Shown: positions 1 through 6,939 of the stretch, one piece after another
Numbering within the stretch: the first letter of the stretch is position 1
Layout of the letters: every line of letters starts with the position of its first letter
DNA from: Candidatus Falkowbacteria bacterium RIFCSPLOWO2_02_FULL_45_15
GTDB taxonomy: Bacteria; Patescibacteriota; Patescibacteriia; Patescibacteriales; XYC2-FULL-47-12
Reading direction: 5' to 3'
Length of the DNA stretch: 26,515 nt
NCBI GenBank assembly: GCA_001777995.1
Contig: MFFV01000045.1
Coordinates: 1-26,515 of the forward strand
Program-made: the position numbers and the translations under genes
Notes under the pieces: generated by a model
What the model was told of the DNA's origin: nothing
The model's database searches: none
What the model saw: only the letters and a program-made list of their open reading frames with translations

Positions 1-1
1 G

Positions 2-715
2 GTAGTGGCGATTATTATTGTTTTTTCTCTGGCCTTGCGCTTAGGAATAAAAAAAATTCCCGGCAAAATACAGGGCGCCTATGAGATGGCGATAGAATGG
101 TTTTTAGCCACCTTTGATTCCATTACCGGCTCCCGCGCCAAATCCGCGCAATTTTTTCCGCTGATTTTTGCTTTTTTCATTTTTATTTTATTAAACAACT
201 GGTTCGGACTTTTGCCGGGGGTAGGCACGATTGGCCAAGTGGTAGTGGAAGACGGCGAGGAGGCGTTAGTGCCGTATCTGCGCGGCGGCACGGCCGATTT
301 AAACACGACTTTAGCGTTAGCGTTAATCGCGATTATCGCTTCGCACCTGTTTGGAATTTTTAAAGTCGGGGTCTGGAAGCATTTTAACAAATTTATCAAT
401 CTTAAAGCATTGGCAGAAATTCCTAAAAAGGCGGTAAGAGAGCCGACGGTAATTTTTGTTAATCCCATTCAAGCTTTCGTCGGTTTGGTAGAAATTGTCG
501 GCGAGCTGGCTAAAATCGCTTCCCTGTCCTTTCGTTTGTTCGGCAATATTTTCGCGGGCGAAGTGCTGCTTGGGTCTTTAGCCGCTTTGGTCGCCTGGCT
601 GGTGCCGATTCCGTTTATATTTTTGGAGCTGATCGTGGGAGTAATTCAGGCCTTGATATTTTCAATGCTGACGCTAGCGTTTCTTACCATTAACACCAGC
701 GCGGAAGAACATTAG
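2..715 (+). CDS. atpB: F1Fo-ATP synthase subunit a, 5'-truncated by the window edge
   Basis: Membrane subunit a of the ATP synthase, forming the ion half-channels against the c-ring. The frame is open from base 2, and the GTG at 5 is probably internal, since homologues carry a further N-terminal segment ahead of this point. About 237 codons are visible. The segment after PGKIQ matches the family, followed by hydrophobic helices such as FFPLIFAFFIFILL and a C-terminal hairpin. The motif SLSFRLFGNIFAGE holds the essential arginine of the penultimate helix that faces the c-ring carboxylate. The protein ends a few residues after FLTINT, as expected. It is first in a canonical atpBEFHAGDC order, so the operon promoter lies outside the window. 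Identification is secure; only the start is missing. Confidence 0.95.
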   Translation, partial: VVAIIIVFSLALRLGIKKIPGKIQGAYEMAIEWFLATFDSITGSRAKSAQFFPLIFAFFIFILLNNWFGLLPGVGTIGQVVVEDGEEALVPYLRGGTADLNTTLALALIAIIASHLFGIFKVGVWKHFNKFINLKALAEIPKKAVREPTVIFVNPIQAFVGLVEIVGELAKIASLSFRLFGNIFAGEVLLGSLAALVAWLVPIPFIFLELIVGVIQALIFSMLTLAFLTINTSAEEH

Positions 716-744
716 AAAAATTTTTAATTTTTTTATTTTTAAAT

Positions 745-798
745 AAATCTTAAATTTTAATTCCTGCCTGCAGGTTTAAAAATTAAAAATTAGGATTT
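745..798. repeat. AT-rich inverted repeat with CCTGCCTGCAGG in the loop, atpB-atpE spacer
   Basis: The arms at 745-762 (AAATCTTAAATTTTAATT) and 781-798 pair with two mismatches out of 18. The loop holds CCTGCCTGCAGG, half of the longer palindrome seen at 2174-2193. It lies in the 174-bp gap between atpB and atpE. It could be a dispersed repeat or an mRNA hairpin; the sequence alone does not decide. Confidence 0.5.
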
Positions 799-826
799 AA
801 AAATTTGTAAAACATGAAGGTTAGAC

Positions 827-854
827 CGACGTTAAATAAACAATTAAACCGTCG
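827..854 (+). promoter_or_regulatory. Small imperfect hairpin upstream of the atpE ribosome binding site
   Basis: CGACG (827-831) pairs with CGTCG (850-854), with inner TTAA/TTAA pairing across one unpaired base. It ends about 22 nt before the Shine-Dalgarno site of atpE. Subunit c is needed in many copies per enzyme and atpE is translationally enhanced in E. coli, so a leader structure here is plausible but is inference. Confidence 0.3.
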
Positions 855-876
855 ATTAAGTAACTAACTTTCATAG

Positions 877-883
877 AAAGGAT
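877..883 (+). promoter_or_regulatory. Shine-Dalgarno site of atpE (AAAGGAT)
   Basis: AAAGGAT stands 6 nt before the ATG at 890. It fixes the atpE start and is notable because most plus-strand genes in this operon lack a recognisable ribosome binding site. Confidence 0.7.
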
Positions 884-889
884 AAAAGT

Positions 890-1102
890 ATGGATTTCAC
901 AATGTTAGCCAAAGCGCTGGCGATTGGCATCGGCTCCATCGGCCCGGGCCTCGCTATCGGCAAAATTGGCGCTAAAGCGATGGAATCAATCGGCCGCAAT
1001 CCGGAGGCAACCGGCAAAATTTTAGTGCCGATGTTGCTCGCGGCCGCGTTTGCGGAAGCAATCGCCATTTACGCGCTGGTAGTGGCGTTTTCCATCAAAT
1101 AG
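890..1102 (+). CDS. atpE: F1Fo-ATP synthase subunit c
   Basis: The 70-residue two-helix c-subunit that forms the rotor ring. Helix 1 holds the glycine-rich run GIGSIGPGLAIG (13-24), the polar loop is GRNPE (35-39), and the ion-binding carboxylate is Glu56 in the second helix (AEAIAIY). The Na+-type signature is absent: the Gln before the loop is Ile23 and the residues after Glu56 are Ala-Ile rather than Ser-Thr, so proton coupling is predicted. Length is typical. The start is fixed by the AAAGGAT site 6 nt upstream. Hairpins flank the gene on both sides, which may help it to be expressed above its neighbours (inference). Confidence 0.97.
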   Translation: MDFTMLAKALAIGIGSIGPGLAIGKIGAKAMESIGRNPEATGKILVPMLLAAAFAEAIAIYALVVAFSIK

Positions 1103-1114
1103 TAGTTTTTCAGA

Positions 1115-1140
1115 CGAGAGCCGATTTTTTTTGGCTCTCG
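1115..1140 (+). promoter_or_regulatory. Perfect 8-bp intercistronic hairpin after atpE
   Basis: CGAGAGCC (1115-1122) pairs perfectly with GGCTCTCG (1133-1140) around a 10-nt loop containing eight T. No T-tract follows, so it is not a standard intrinsic terminator. It sits 12 nt after the atpE stop and 28 nt before the atpF ATG, a suitable place for an RNA-processing or stability element that raises atpE output. Function is inferred. Confidence 0.55.
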
Positions 1141-1168
1141 GAGTAAGATTATTAAAAAATTGCGTAAT

Positions 1169-1669
1169 ATGGGCGAAGTCATCTCCACTTTCCACATTGA
1201 CGTTAGATTGTTAATCGCGCAGGCGGTTAACTTTGCCATAGTTTTTGTAATTTTATATTACTTTGGCATTAAGCCGCTGATGAAAATTTTAACCGAGCGC
1301 TCAAAAAAAATTGAGGACAGCTTAAAAAACGCGACGAAGATTGAAAAAGAACTTCAGCAAACGGAAAGCAAACGCGCCGAAGTGATAAAAAAAGCCAAAC
1401 AGGAAGCTAACGAACTTTTAGCCGAAGTGGAGCGCCAAGGCGAAGAGCGCCGGCACGAGATGACAGCCAAAGCAAAAGAAGAAATTGCTAAAATTGTCGC
1501 TAAAACGAAAGAAGATTTAGCGATTGATAAAGCAATAATGCTCAAGCATGTAAAAGAGGAGGCGGCGGAAATGATTGTGAACGCGGTGGAAAAAGTTTTG
1601 GGTAAAAAACTTACTAACGCCGATGACAAAAAATTTATAGAAGAGGCGGTGCAAGAGGTTAAAAAATAA
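1169..1669 (+). CDS. atpF: F1Fo-ATP synthase subunit b
   Basis: Peripheral-stalk subunit b, 166 aa from the ATG at 1169. One N-terminal membrane helix (about residues 12-32, IAQAVNFAIVFVILYYFG) is followed by a long charged alpha-helix rich in Lys, Glu and Ala (about 45-150), which dimerises and reaches the delta subunit. An in-frame TTG at 1160 would add three residues. The ATG is preferred because the protein then begins close to the membrane segment as in homologues, but there is no good Shine-Dalgarno site for either. It lies between atpE and atpH with short spacers. Length is normal. Confidence 0.93.
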   Translation: MGEVISTFHIDVRLLIAQAVNFAIVFVILYYFGIKPLMKILTERSKKIEDSLKNATKIEKELQQTESKRAEVIKKAKQEANELLAEVERQGEERRHEMTAKAKEEIAKIVAKTKEDLAIDKAIMLKHVKEEAAEMIVNAVEKVLGKKLTNADDKKFIEEAVQEVKK

Positions 1670-1685
1670 AATAAATCGTCAAATT

Positions 1686-2093
1686 ATGAAAGTCAGCTTT
1701 AAACAATACGCTCAATCGCTATACGAAGTTGTCAAGGAAGCGGAATCCGACGGCGATATTAAGGCGGAAGTTGAAAATTTCGTAAAAATAATCGCGGCGC
1801 GAAGAGATTTAGGCAAAACGGAGAGAATTATCGCGGAGTTTGAAAAAATTTGGAATGAGGAACGGGGAATAACGGAGGGCGAGTTAATCAGCGCCAGAGA
1901 ATTAGATAAAGAAATCGTCGCCTTGTTGCACAGTTACCTCGTTAAATTGCTGTCCGTGAAAACAGAGGTTAAATTAGAGAACAAAATTGATAAAAGTATT
2001 TTAGGCGGGTTTGTGGCAAAAGTTGGCGATACGGTGGTTGACGGGAGTCTAAAAAGGCAGCTGGCAAGTTTAAAAAATAAATTAGTTAGATAA
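1686..2093 (+). CDS. atpH: F1Fo-ATP synthase subunit delta, short form
   Basis: Delta (OSCP) subunit joining the stalk to the F1 head. At 135 aa it is clearly shorter than the usual roughly 175-180. The start KQYAQSLYEVVKEA matches the first helix of the family, and the C-terminal part is well conserved: the motif ILGGFVAKVGDTVVDGS followed by LKRQLASLKNKL is typical. The missing length falls in the helical N-terminal domain that binds subunit alpha, which seems to have lost or shortened some of its six helices. There is no sign of a frameshift, so this is probably a lineage-specific compact form. Position between atpF and atpA supports the call. Confidence 0.9.
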   Translation: MKVSFKQYAQSLYEVVKEAESDGDIKAEVENFVKIIAARRDLGKTERIIAEFEKIWNEERGITEGELISARELDKEIVALLHSYLVKLLSVKTEVKLENKIDKSILGGFVAKVGDTVVDGSLKRQLASLKNKLVR

Positions 2094-2094
2094 A

Positions 2095-2205
2095 TGTCAT
2101 TGCGAGTCCCGCAGTATTGCGGGGCGAAGCAATCCCGTGAAATCTGTAACGGGATCGCCATGTCGCTTCGCTCCCTGCCTGCCGGCAGGCAGGCTCGCGA
2201 TGACA
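2095..2205. repeat. TGTCATTGCGAG inverted-repeat element (copy 1), between atpH and atpA
   Basis: A 111-bp element bounded by TGTCATTGCGAG (2095-2106) and its near-perfect inverse (2194-2205, one mismatch). It is built from nested palindromes: TCCCGCAGTATTGCGGGG, AATCCCGT/ACGGGAT, and the perfect 20-bp palindrome CCTGCCTGCCGGCAGGCAGG (2174-2193). It ends 9 nt before the atpA ATG, so no conventional Shine-Dalgarno site is left. Related copies are at 6785, 12672 and 22256. It resembles small non-autonomous palindromic elements; no transposase is nearby. Confidence 0.8.
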
Positions 2206-2214
2206 ATAATAAAT

Positions 2215-3732
2215 ATGCGAACCAAAGAATTCATCGTCGAACAATTAAAGCAACAAATCAGTGATTTTAAAAGCGAAATTAAGGCAGAAAAAGTCGGCAC
2301 GGTCGTAGAAGTCGGGGACGGCATCGCGCGTATCTCCGGTTTATCCGAAGTAATGTCCAGCGAAATGTTGGAATTTGATTCTGGCGGAGAAAAAATTTAC
2401 GGCGTGGCGCTCAACCTGGAAGAAGACACGGTGGGGGCTATTATTTTGGGCGATTATTTGAAAATAAAAGAAGGGGATACGGTAAAATGCACGCAAAGAA
2501 TTTTACAAGTGCCGGTCGGCGAGCAAGTTATCGGCCGCGTCGTTAATCCGTTAGGGCAGCCCTTAGACGGCAAAGGGAAGATAAAATCCGATAAATTTTA
2601 TCCGATTGAAAAAATCGCGCCCGGCGTAATTACCCGCGAATCAGTCAAACAGCCGGTGCAAACCGGCATCAAGGCAATTGACGCTATGATTCCGATTGGG
2701 CGCGGGCAGCGCGAACTTATTATCGGCGACCGCCAAACCGGCAAAACCGCGATTGCAGTTGACGCCATTGTTAATCAACAAGGGCAAGGAATGAAATGCA
2801 TTTATGTGGCTATCGGCCAAAAAGAAAGCAAGGTCGCGCGTATCGTGGCCGAATTGGAGCAGCGCGGAGCGCTTGCCTATACGACGGTTGTTTTGGCTGG
2901 CGCCTCCACGCCCGCATCGTTATCCTATATCGCCCCCTACGCCGGCTGCGCCATGGGCGAATATTTTATGGATAAGGGCGAAGATGTTTTAGTGGTTTAT
3001 GATGATTTAAGCAAACACGCCGTCGCTTACCGCCAGATTTCGTTGCTCTTACGCCGGCCGCCGGGGCGCGAAGCTTATCCGGGCGACGTATTTTATTTGC
3101 ATTCAAGATTACTGGAGCGCGCGGCGAAGTTAAATAAAGATTACGGCGGCGGCTCGTTGACGGCGTTGCCGATTATTGAAACGCAAGCCGGCGACGTGTC
3201 GGCCTATATTCCCACTAACGTCATTTCCATTACCGACGGGCAGATATTTCTAGAAACCGATTTGTTTTACCAAGGCATCCGGCCGGCGCTGAACGTCGGC
3301 ATTTCGGTGTCGCGCGTCGGCTCCAGCGCGCAGATTAAAGCGATGAAAAAGGTGGCGGGCAAAATGAAATTGGACTTTGCCCAGTACCGCGAACTGGCCG
3401 CCTTCGCCCAGTTTGGCTCGGACTTAGACGAAGAAACCAAGAAAAAATTAGAGCGCGGCAAACGGCTGACGGAAATATTCAAGCAGGGCCAGTACGCGCC
3501 GGTACCGGTGGCTAATCAAGTGTTGATATTTTTCGCGGCTAACGAGGGACTGCTGGATGACTTGCCGGTAAATAAAATTCGTGAGTTTGAGCAGGGTTTG
3601 TATAAATACGCCGACGCGCACGCTAAAGCAGTTCTTAGTGAAATTGCCAAAACGGGAGAGTTGAACGATAAAATAATTGAGAAAATGAAAAAATTAATTA
3701 TTAAGTATAAAGAAGGATTCATGACAGATTAA
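2215..3732 (+). CDS. atpA: F1Fo-ATP synthase subunit alpha
   Basis: Non-catalytic nucleotide-binding subunit of the F1 head, 505 aa, normal length. The Walker A motif GDRQTGKT is at 171-178 with Lys177. Other family motifs are GRVVNPLGQPLDG, the Walker B region VLVVYDDLSKHA, LLRRPPGREAYPGDVF and the PALNVGISVSRVG segment with its conserved arginine. The ATG at 2215 is chosen because its N-terminus (MRTKEFIVEQLKQQI) aligns with known alpha helices. Earlier in-frame starts at 2137 and 2200 lie inside the repeat element and would add a repeat-encoded peptide. Downstream the operon is interrupted by a 645-bp spacer carrying minus-strand genes. Confidence 0.97.
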   Translation: MRTKEFIVEQLKQQISDFKSEIKAEKVGTVVEVGDGIARISGLSEVMSSEMLEFDSGGEKIYGVALNLEEDTVGAIILGDYLKIKEGDTVKCTQRILQVPVGEQVIGRVVNPLGQPLDGKGKIKSDKFYPIEKIAPGVITRESVKQPVQTGIKAIDAMIPIGRGQRELIIGDRQTGKTAIAVDAIVNQQGQGMKCIYVAIGQKESKVARIVAELEQRGALAYTTVVLAGASTPASLSYIAPYAGCAMGEYFMDKGEDVLVVYDDLSKHAVAYRQISLLLRRPPGREAYPGDVFYLHSRLLERAAKLNKDYGGGSLTALPIIETQAGDVSAYIPTNVISITDGQIFLETDLFYQGIRPALNVGISVSRVGSSAQIKAMKKVAGKMKLDFAQYRELAAFAQFGSDLDEETKKKLERGKRLTEIFKQGQYAPVPVANQVLIFFAANEGLLDDLPVNKIREFEQGLYKYADAHAKAVLSEIAKTGELNDKIIEKMKKLIIKYKEGFMTD

Positions 3733-3795
3733 CTTGGATATTAGGATATAACAAAGCAGGAATTTAACAGTAATTGAGTAGTAATTTTGTTATTT

Positions 3796-3831
3796 AAAAA
3801 AGAAAAAAGCCTGCCGCGGAAAGCGACAAGC
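3796..3831 (-). terminator. Intrinsic terminator of the minus-strand 59-aa gene
   Basis: Read on the minus strand, GCTTGTCGC pairs with GCGGCAGGC (nine pairs, two of them G-T) around a TTTCC loop, followed by TTTTTTCTTTTT. This is a textbook rho-independent terminator about 30 nt past the stop of the small gene. On the plus strand no T-tract follows the stem. Confidence 0.85.
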
Positions 3832-3862
3832 TGTATTTCCCAAAGTGATTAATGGATAATTA

Positions 3863-4042
3863 TCATGGATTGGGTTTGCTGTTGGGGGGGTCTCTATTAA
3901 TAGCAAAAGCCGATCCCCCGCTAATCACAACGAGACTGGCATAGAATATAATTGGGAAGTCGTTCGGAAGAAAATAAGTTGCAATTACGCCTCCCAAGAT
4001 GCCTACTAACCAAGATGCTAACACAATTTTTTTGTTTATCAT
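3863..4042 (-). CDS. Small two-helix membrane protein, antisense inside the atp operon
   Basis: A 59-residue protein of unknown function. The ATG at 4042 is preferred over the ORF's first ATG because AAAGGAG (minus strand, 4054-4060) lies 11 nt before it. The sequence starts INKK, then a hydrophobic helix (about 5-21, VLASWLVGILGGVIATYF), a short turn with PNDFP, a second helix (about 29-45) and a polar Pro/Asn tail. The first Lys residues suggest the N-terminus stays inside. It has its own terminator and may share a transcript with the 46-aa ORF at 4166-4306 from the minus-strand promoter near 4348-4376. A strong ribosome site plus a terminator make it a credible gene even though the family is not recognised. 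Position inside an ATP synthase operon is odd. Confidence 0.7.
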   Translation of the reverse strand: MINKKIVLASWLVGILGGVIATYFLPNDFPIIFYASLVVISGGSAFAINRDPPNSKPNP

Positions 4043-4165
4043 GGCGTCTCTTTCTCCTTTGCAAATGAAATGAACGTGAACACTAATCAATTTTTTTCCA
4101 TCCCATATCGTCGAGACAGAAGCGGTAACTATGCCTCATATTATGTATATCCCCAATAGGGGTGA

Positions 4166-4306
4166 CTAATTCTCAGTCCTGCCCGAAATGTATTGACACA
4201 AAAAAACCCAAGAAAAAAAAGAGGAAAGCGAATAAATAGAGGTTAACATTCTAAAGAACAACATTTTTGCGCAAAGACCAATCTTTTCTCTCATTATTTT
4301 ATCCAT
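4166..4306 (-). CDS. Possible 46-aa hydrophobic peptide, antisense between atpA and atpG
   Basis: The ORF starts at the ATG at 4306, preceded 6 nt upstream by AAAGGTGAT (minus strand, 4313-4321), a strong match to the anti-Shine-Dalgarno. A promoter with TTGACA lies about 35 nt before. The peptide has a basic N-terminus (MDKIMREKIG), then one probable membrane helix (about 15-38, MLFFRMLTSIYSLSSFFSW). No family is recognised. The ribosome site and promoter argue for a real gene; the short length and lack of a nearby terminator argue for caution. It could also be a leader region for the 59-aa gene downstream. Confidence 0.45.
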   Translation of the reverse strand: MDKIMREKIGLCAKMLFFRMLTSIYSLSSFFSWVFLCQYISGRTEN

Positions 4307-4347
4307 TATCTTATCACCTTTCCTATCGTTTTGTTTCTTATATTTTA

Positions 4348-4376
4348 TTTTTAGCATATTATTTATATTTTGTCAA
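4348..4376 (-). promoter_or_regulatory. Minus-strand promoter (TTGACA-17-TAAAAA with extended -10)
   Basis: On the minus strand TTGACA (4371-4376) is followed after 17 nt by TAAAAA (4348-4353), with TGC directly before the -10 box. Predicted start is near 4341, giving a leader of about 35 nt to the 46-aa ORF. It overlaps the region just upstream of the atpG ATG, so the two transcription units would interfere. Confidence 0.6.
4364..4369 (+). promoter_or_regulatory. Candidate -10 box for leaderless atpG transcription
   Basis: TATATT lies 8 nt before the atpG ATG and there is no Shine-Dalgarno site. The geometry matches the better boxes before atpC and the helicase gene, though no good -35 box is visible. 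It overlaps the opposing minus-strand promoter. Confidence 0.35.
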
Positions 4377-4377
4377 T

Positions 4378-5340
4378 ATGGCATCTACGCGCGACATCAC
4401 CCGACGAATAAAATCAGTCAAAAACACCAAAAAAGTTACCAAAGCAATGGAGCTGGTTTCGGCTGCCAAAATGCGCAAGGCCGTGGAAGCCGTGTTGAAA
4501 ACCAGAAGCTACGCTAATTTAAGCTGGCTGACGGTAATGAATTTAGCTAAAATAGCGCAGAAAGACAACAGTCTGCACGAACTGTTAAATCAGCGCCGAG
4601 AGGTAAAAAAAGTCGGCATTATTTTAATTACTTCCAACCGCGGACTCTGCGGCGGTTTTAATTCCAACATAATTAATAAGGCCGTAAATGACCCCACCCT
4701 AACCCCCCCCTTAGTAAGGGGAGGGGAAAAACCGGAAGTTGAATTTGTTATACTGGGGAAAAAAGGCGCGGTGGCGCACCGCCGTTTCGGGTTTAATTTA
4801 GCGGCTGAATTTGCCAAACCGGATGTGGTTACGCAAGTAGCCGAAGTATTGCCCGTAGCGAAGATGATTATCAAAGATTATTTGGCCGGCAAATATGACA
4901 AAATAATGTTGGCTTATACCGATTTTATTTCGGCCATTAAGCAAACGCCGAGGGTTAAACAGCTTTTGCCCATAGATTTAAGCGAGGCGGATGAACGCTT
5001 GGGCACAGTCGGCAAAGGCGACAATATTAATGAAGTTAAAGAAATTATCGCCCAAAAGCAGGAAAAATATTTTGCCGGACAAGAATATATTTTTGAACCA
5101 AATCCCAAAGAAGTTTTAAACGAAATGATTCCCCGCTTGCTGGAAATACAAATGTTCCAAGCGCTGCTGGAATCAAACGCGTCCGAACACAGCGCGCGGA
5201 TGGTAGCGATGCGCAGCGCGTCAGACGCGGCTGACGATATGGTTGATGACCTGACGCTTTACTACAACAAAGCGCGGCAGGCAAATATCACTCGCGAAAT
5301 TGCGGAGGTAGTGGGCGGCGCGGCGGCGCTACGGAGTTAA
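4378..5340 (+). CDS. atpG: F1Fo-ATP synthase subunit gamma
   Basis: Central rotor-shaft subunit. At 320 aa it is longer than the usual about 285. The N-terminal helix (ASTRDITRRIKSVKNTKKVT) and the C-terminal helix (RSASDAADDMVDDLTLYYNK) that form the coiled coil inside the F1 head are both canonical. The ATG at 4378 is certain: upstream extension to 4267 would add an unrelated hydrophobic peptide. Residues about 106-118 (PTLTPPLVRGGEK) are encoded by a C-rich palindromic repeat that replaces part of a helix after NSNIINKAV in the globular domain, before the conserved VEFVILGKKG strand. The protein should still fold because the insert lies on the periphery (inference). It begins a new transcription unit after the antisense island. 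Confidence 0.96.
   Translation: MASTRDITRRIKSVKNTKKVTKAMELVSAAKMRKAVEAVLKTRSYANLSWLTVMNLAKIAQKDNSLHELLNQRREVKKVGIILITSNRGLCGGFNSNIINKAVNDPTLTPPLVRGGEKPEVEFVILGKKGAVAHRRFGFNLAAEFAKPDVVTQVAEVLPVAKMIIKDYLAGKYDKIMLAYTDFISAIKQTPRVKQLLPIDLSEADERLGTVGKGDNINEVKEIIAQKQEKYFAGQEYIFEPNPKEVLNEMIPRLLEIQMFQALLESNASEHSARMVAMRSASDAADDMVDDLTLYYNKARQANITREIAEVVGGAAALRS
4692..4728. repeat. C-rich palindromic repeat embedded in atpG
   Basis: CCCCACCCTAACCCCCCCC then TTAGTAAGGGGAGGGGAAA; the arms around CCTTA-G-TAAGG are complementary. It belongs to the same family as 9561, 15793, 15964 and 16757 in this window. It keeps the reading frame and encodes PTLTPPLVRGGEK. Confidence 0.85.
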
Positions 5341-5352
5341 TTTATATAGTAA

Positions 5353-5382
5353 TGATTCGTGGCAATTAGTTTTTTCACTAAT
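5353..5382. repeat. Partial ATTCGTGGC repeat and small hairpin, atpG-atpD spacer
   Basis: GATTCGTGGCAATTAG resembles, in inverse orientation, the CACGAATAGCCACGAAT repeat found inside pheT at 16229-16268. It overlaps ATTAGT (5365-5370), which pairs with ACTAAT (5377-5382) around a T-rich loop. The match is short, so family membership is tentative. Confidence 0.35.
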
Positions 5383-5402
5383 CACTAACATAAAAAAATA
5401 CT

Positions 5403-6773
5403 ATGTCAAATGTCGGGAAAATCAAACAAATTATCGGCGCAGTCGTTGACGTTGAATTTGACGGCGAACTGCCAAAACTTTACAGCGCGCTTGCAGTAAA
5501 AAACAAAGAAAAAAAGTTAGTGCTGGAAGTTGAACAGCACATCGGGCAAAACCGCGTGCGCACGGTCGCCATGGGTTCAACTGACGGCTTACAGCGCGAC
5601 ATGGAAGTAATTGATACCGGCGCGCCAATATCCATGCCGGTCGGCGAAGAAACTTTGGGCCGCATTTTTAACGTTTTAGGGGAAGTAGTGGACGGAGGCA
5701 AAGAAGTGAAGACGGCTAAAAAATATCCCATTCATCGCAAAGCGCCGGAATTTACCGAACAGTCAACCAAAGCGGAAATTTTGGAAACTGGCATTAAGGT
5801 CATTGATCTAATCTGTCCAATAGTAAAAGGCGGCAAAGTCGGACTCTTTGGCGGCGCGGGCGTGGGTAAAACCGTCATCATTCAGGAATTAATCCATAAC
5901 ATCGCGCACGAGCACGGCGGCTATTCGGTATTTGCCGGCGTGGGCGAACGCACGCGCGAAGGCAATGATTTGTACCACGAAATGAAGAACTCGGGAGTGT
6001 TAAACAAGGTAGCGATGGTTTTTGGCCAAATGAACGAGCCGCCGGGAGCGCGTTTGCGCGTCGGTTTAGCCGGGCTGGCAGTCGCCGAATATTTTCGCGA
6101 TGAAAAAAATCAGGACGTTTTGATGTTTATTGATAATATTTTTCGTTTCACGCAGGCAGGAAGCGAAGTATCCGCGTTGCTCGGACGGATGCCGTCAGCG
6201 GTCGGCTATCAGCCGACTTTAGCGACTGAAATGGGCGAATTGCAGGAGCGCATTACTTCTACCGACAAGGGCTCTATTACTTCGGTGCAAGCGGTATATG
6301 TGCCGGCGGACGACTTGACTGACCCGGCGCCAGCTACCACTTTCGGCCACCTTGATTCAACGGTTGTGTTATCGCGCGCTTTGTCGGAACTGGGAATTTA
6401 TCCGGCGGTGGACTCGCTTGATTCTTCCTCCACTATTTTAGACCCCAATATCGTCGGCGCCGAACATTACCGCGTGGCGCGCGAAGTGCAAAGAGTATTG
6501 CAGCGTTATAAAGATTTGCAGGACATTATTGCGATTTTAGGAATGGAAGAGCTCTCCGACGAAGATAAATTAATCGTGGCGCGCGCCCGTAAAATCCAGA
6601 AATTTTTAAGCCAGCCGTTTTTCGTGGCGGAAGTTTTTACCGGGCACGCCGGCGCTTATGTCAAGTTAGCCGATACGATAAAAGGCTTTGCCGAAATTTT
6701 AGCCGGAGAGTATGATAATGTCAGTGAAGATAAATTTTATATGCGCGGGGATATTAAGGAAGTAAGAAGTTAG
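5403..6773 (+). CDS. atpD: F1Fo-ATP synthase subunit beta
   Basis: Catalytic subunit of the F1 head, 456 aa, normal length. Walker A is GGAGVGKT at 150-157 (Lys156). The catalytic segment VGERTREGNDLYHEM carries the conserved Glu-Arg, Walker B is VLMFIDNIFRFTQAGSEVS, and the DELSEED loop that pushes gamma reads EELSDED (382-388). All catalytic features are intact. No Shine-Dalgarno site is visible before the ATG, 62 nt after the atpG stop. The last codons (KEVRS and stop) come from a GTAAGAAGT-type repeat, a feature shared with thrS. The operon is then broken by a second antisense gene before atpC. Confidence 0.98.
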   Translation: MSNVGKIKQIIGAVVDVEFDGELPKLYSALAVKNKEKKLVLEVEQHIGQNRVRTVAMGSTDGLQRDMEVIDTGAPISMPVGEETLGRIFNVLGEVVDGGKEVKTAKKYPIHRKAPEFTEQSTKAEILETGIKVIDLICPIVKGGKVGLFGGAGVGKTVIIQELIHNIAHEHGGYSVFAGVGERTREGNDLYHEMKNSGVLNKVAMVFGQMNEPPGARLRVGLAGLAVAEYFRDEKNQDVLMFIDNIFRFTQAGSEVSALLGRMPSAVGYQPTLATEMGELQERITSTDKGSITSVQAVYVPADDLTDPAPATTFGHLDSTVVLSRALSELGIYPAVDSLDSSSTILDPNIVGAEHYRVAREVQRVLQRYKDLQDIIAILGMEELSDEDKLIVARARKIQKFLSQPFFVAEVFTGHAGAYVKLADTIKGFAEILAGEYDNVSEDKFYMRGDIKEVRS

Positions 6774-6782
6774 AAGTAAGAA
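6760..6782. repeat. AAGTAAGAAGT array at the 3' end of atpD
   Basis: AAGTAAGAAGTTAGAAGTAA supplies the last codons and the stop of atpD. Similar arrays end dnaE (22190), thrS (25303) and the small gene at 18235. Confidence 0.6.
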
Positions 6783-6784
6783 AT

Positions 6785-6831
6785 TGTCATTGCGAGGAGG
6801 AGTCTGCGACGACGAAGCAATCCCGTGAAAT
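6785..6831. repeat. TGTCATTGCGAG element, one-armed copy (copy 2)
   Basis: It begins TGTCATTGCGAGG and ends GAAGCAATCCCGTGAAAT, the same 3' block as the left half of copy 1 at 2095. The right arm is missing, so this is a decayed or solo-arm copy. It follows the atpD stop directly. Confidence 0.65.
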
Positions 6832-6939
6832 ATGAAAACAATTTTTACTATCAGCTTTGGCGATTTTGCCAGCCAATCAGATAGAAGACGAACTTAAGGT
6901 GATTTGATGAATTTTTATGGAGCGATAGAAAATTTTTGA
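6832..6939. other. Non-coding spacer between the atpD repeat and the antisense gene
   Basis: About 110 bp with no credible gene. A 21-codon plus-strand ORF at 6832 has no ribosome site or conserved features. No tRNA-like fold or promoter was recognised. Confidence 0.4.

Noticed and set aside
1115..1140. Hairpin after atpE as a rho-independent terminator
   Set aside because: The T-run lies in the loop and none follows the stem, so it does not fit an intrinsic terminator; kept as an intercistronic hairpin.
2137..2214. Upstream extension of atpA
   Set aside because: The added peptide is translated from the TGTCATTGCGAG element and its palindrome; family alignment begins at the ATG at 2215.
4267..4377. 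Upstream extension of atpG
   Set aside because: It would add a hydrophobic peptide before the canonical gamma N-terminus and runs through the opposing promoter and ribosome site.
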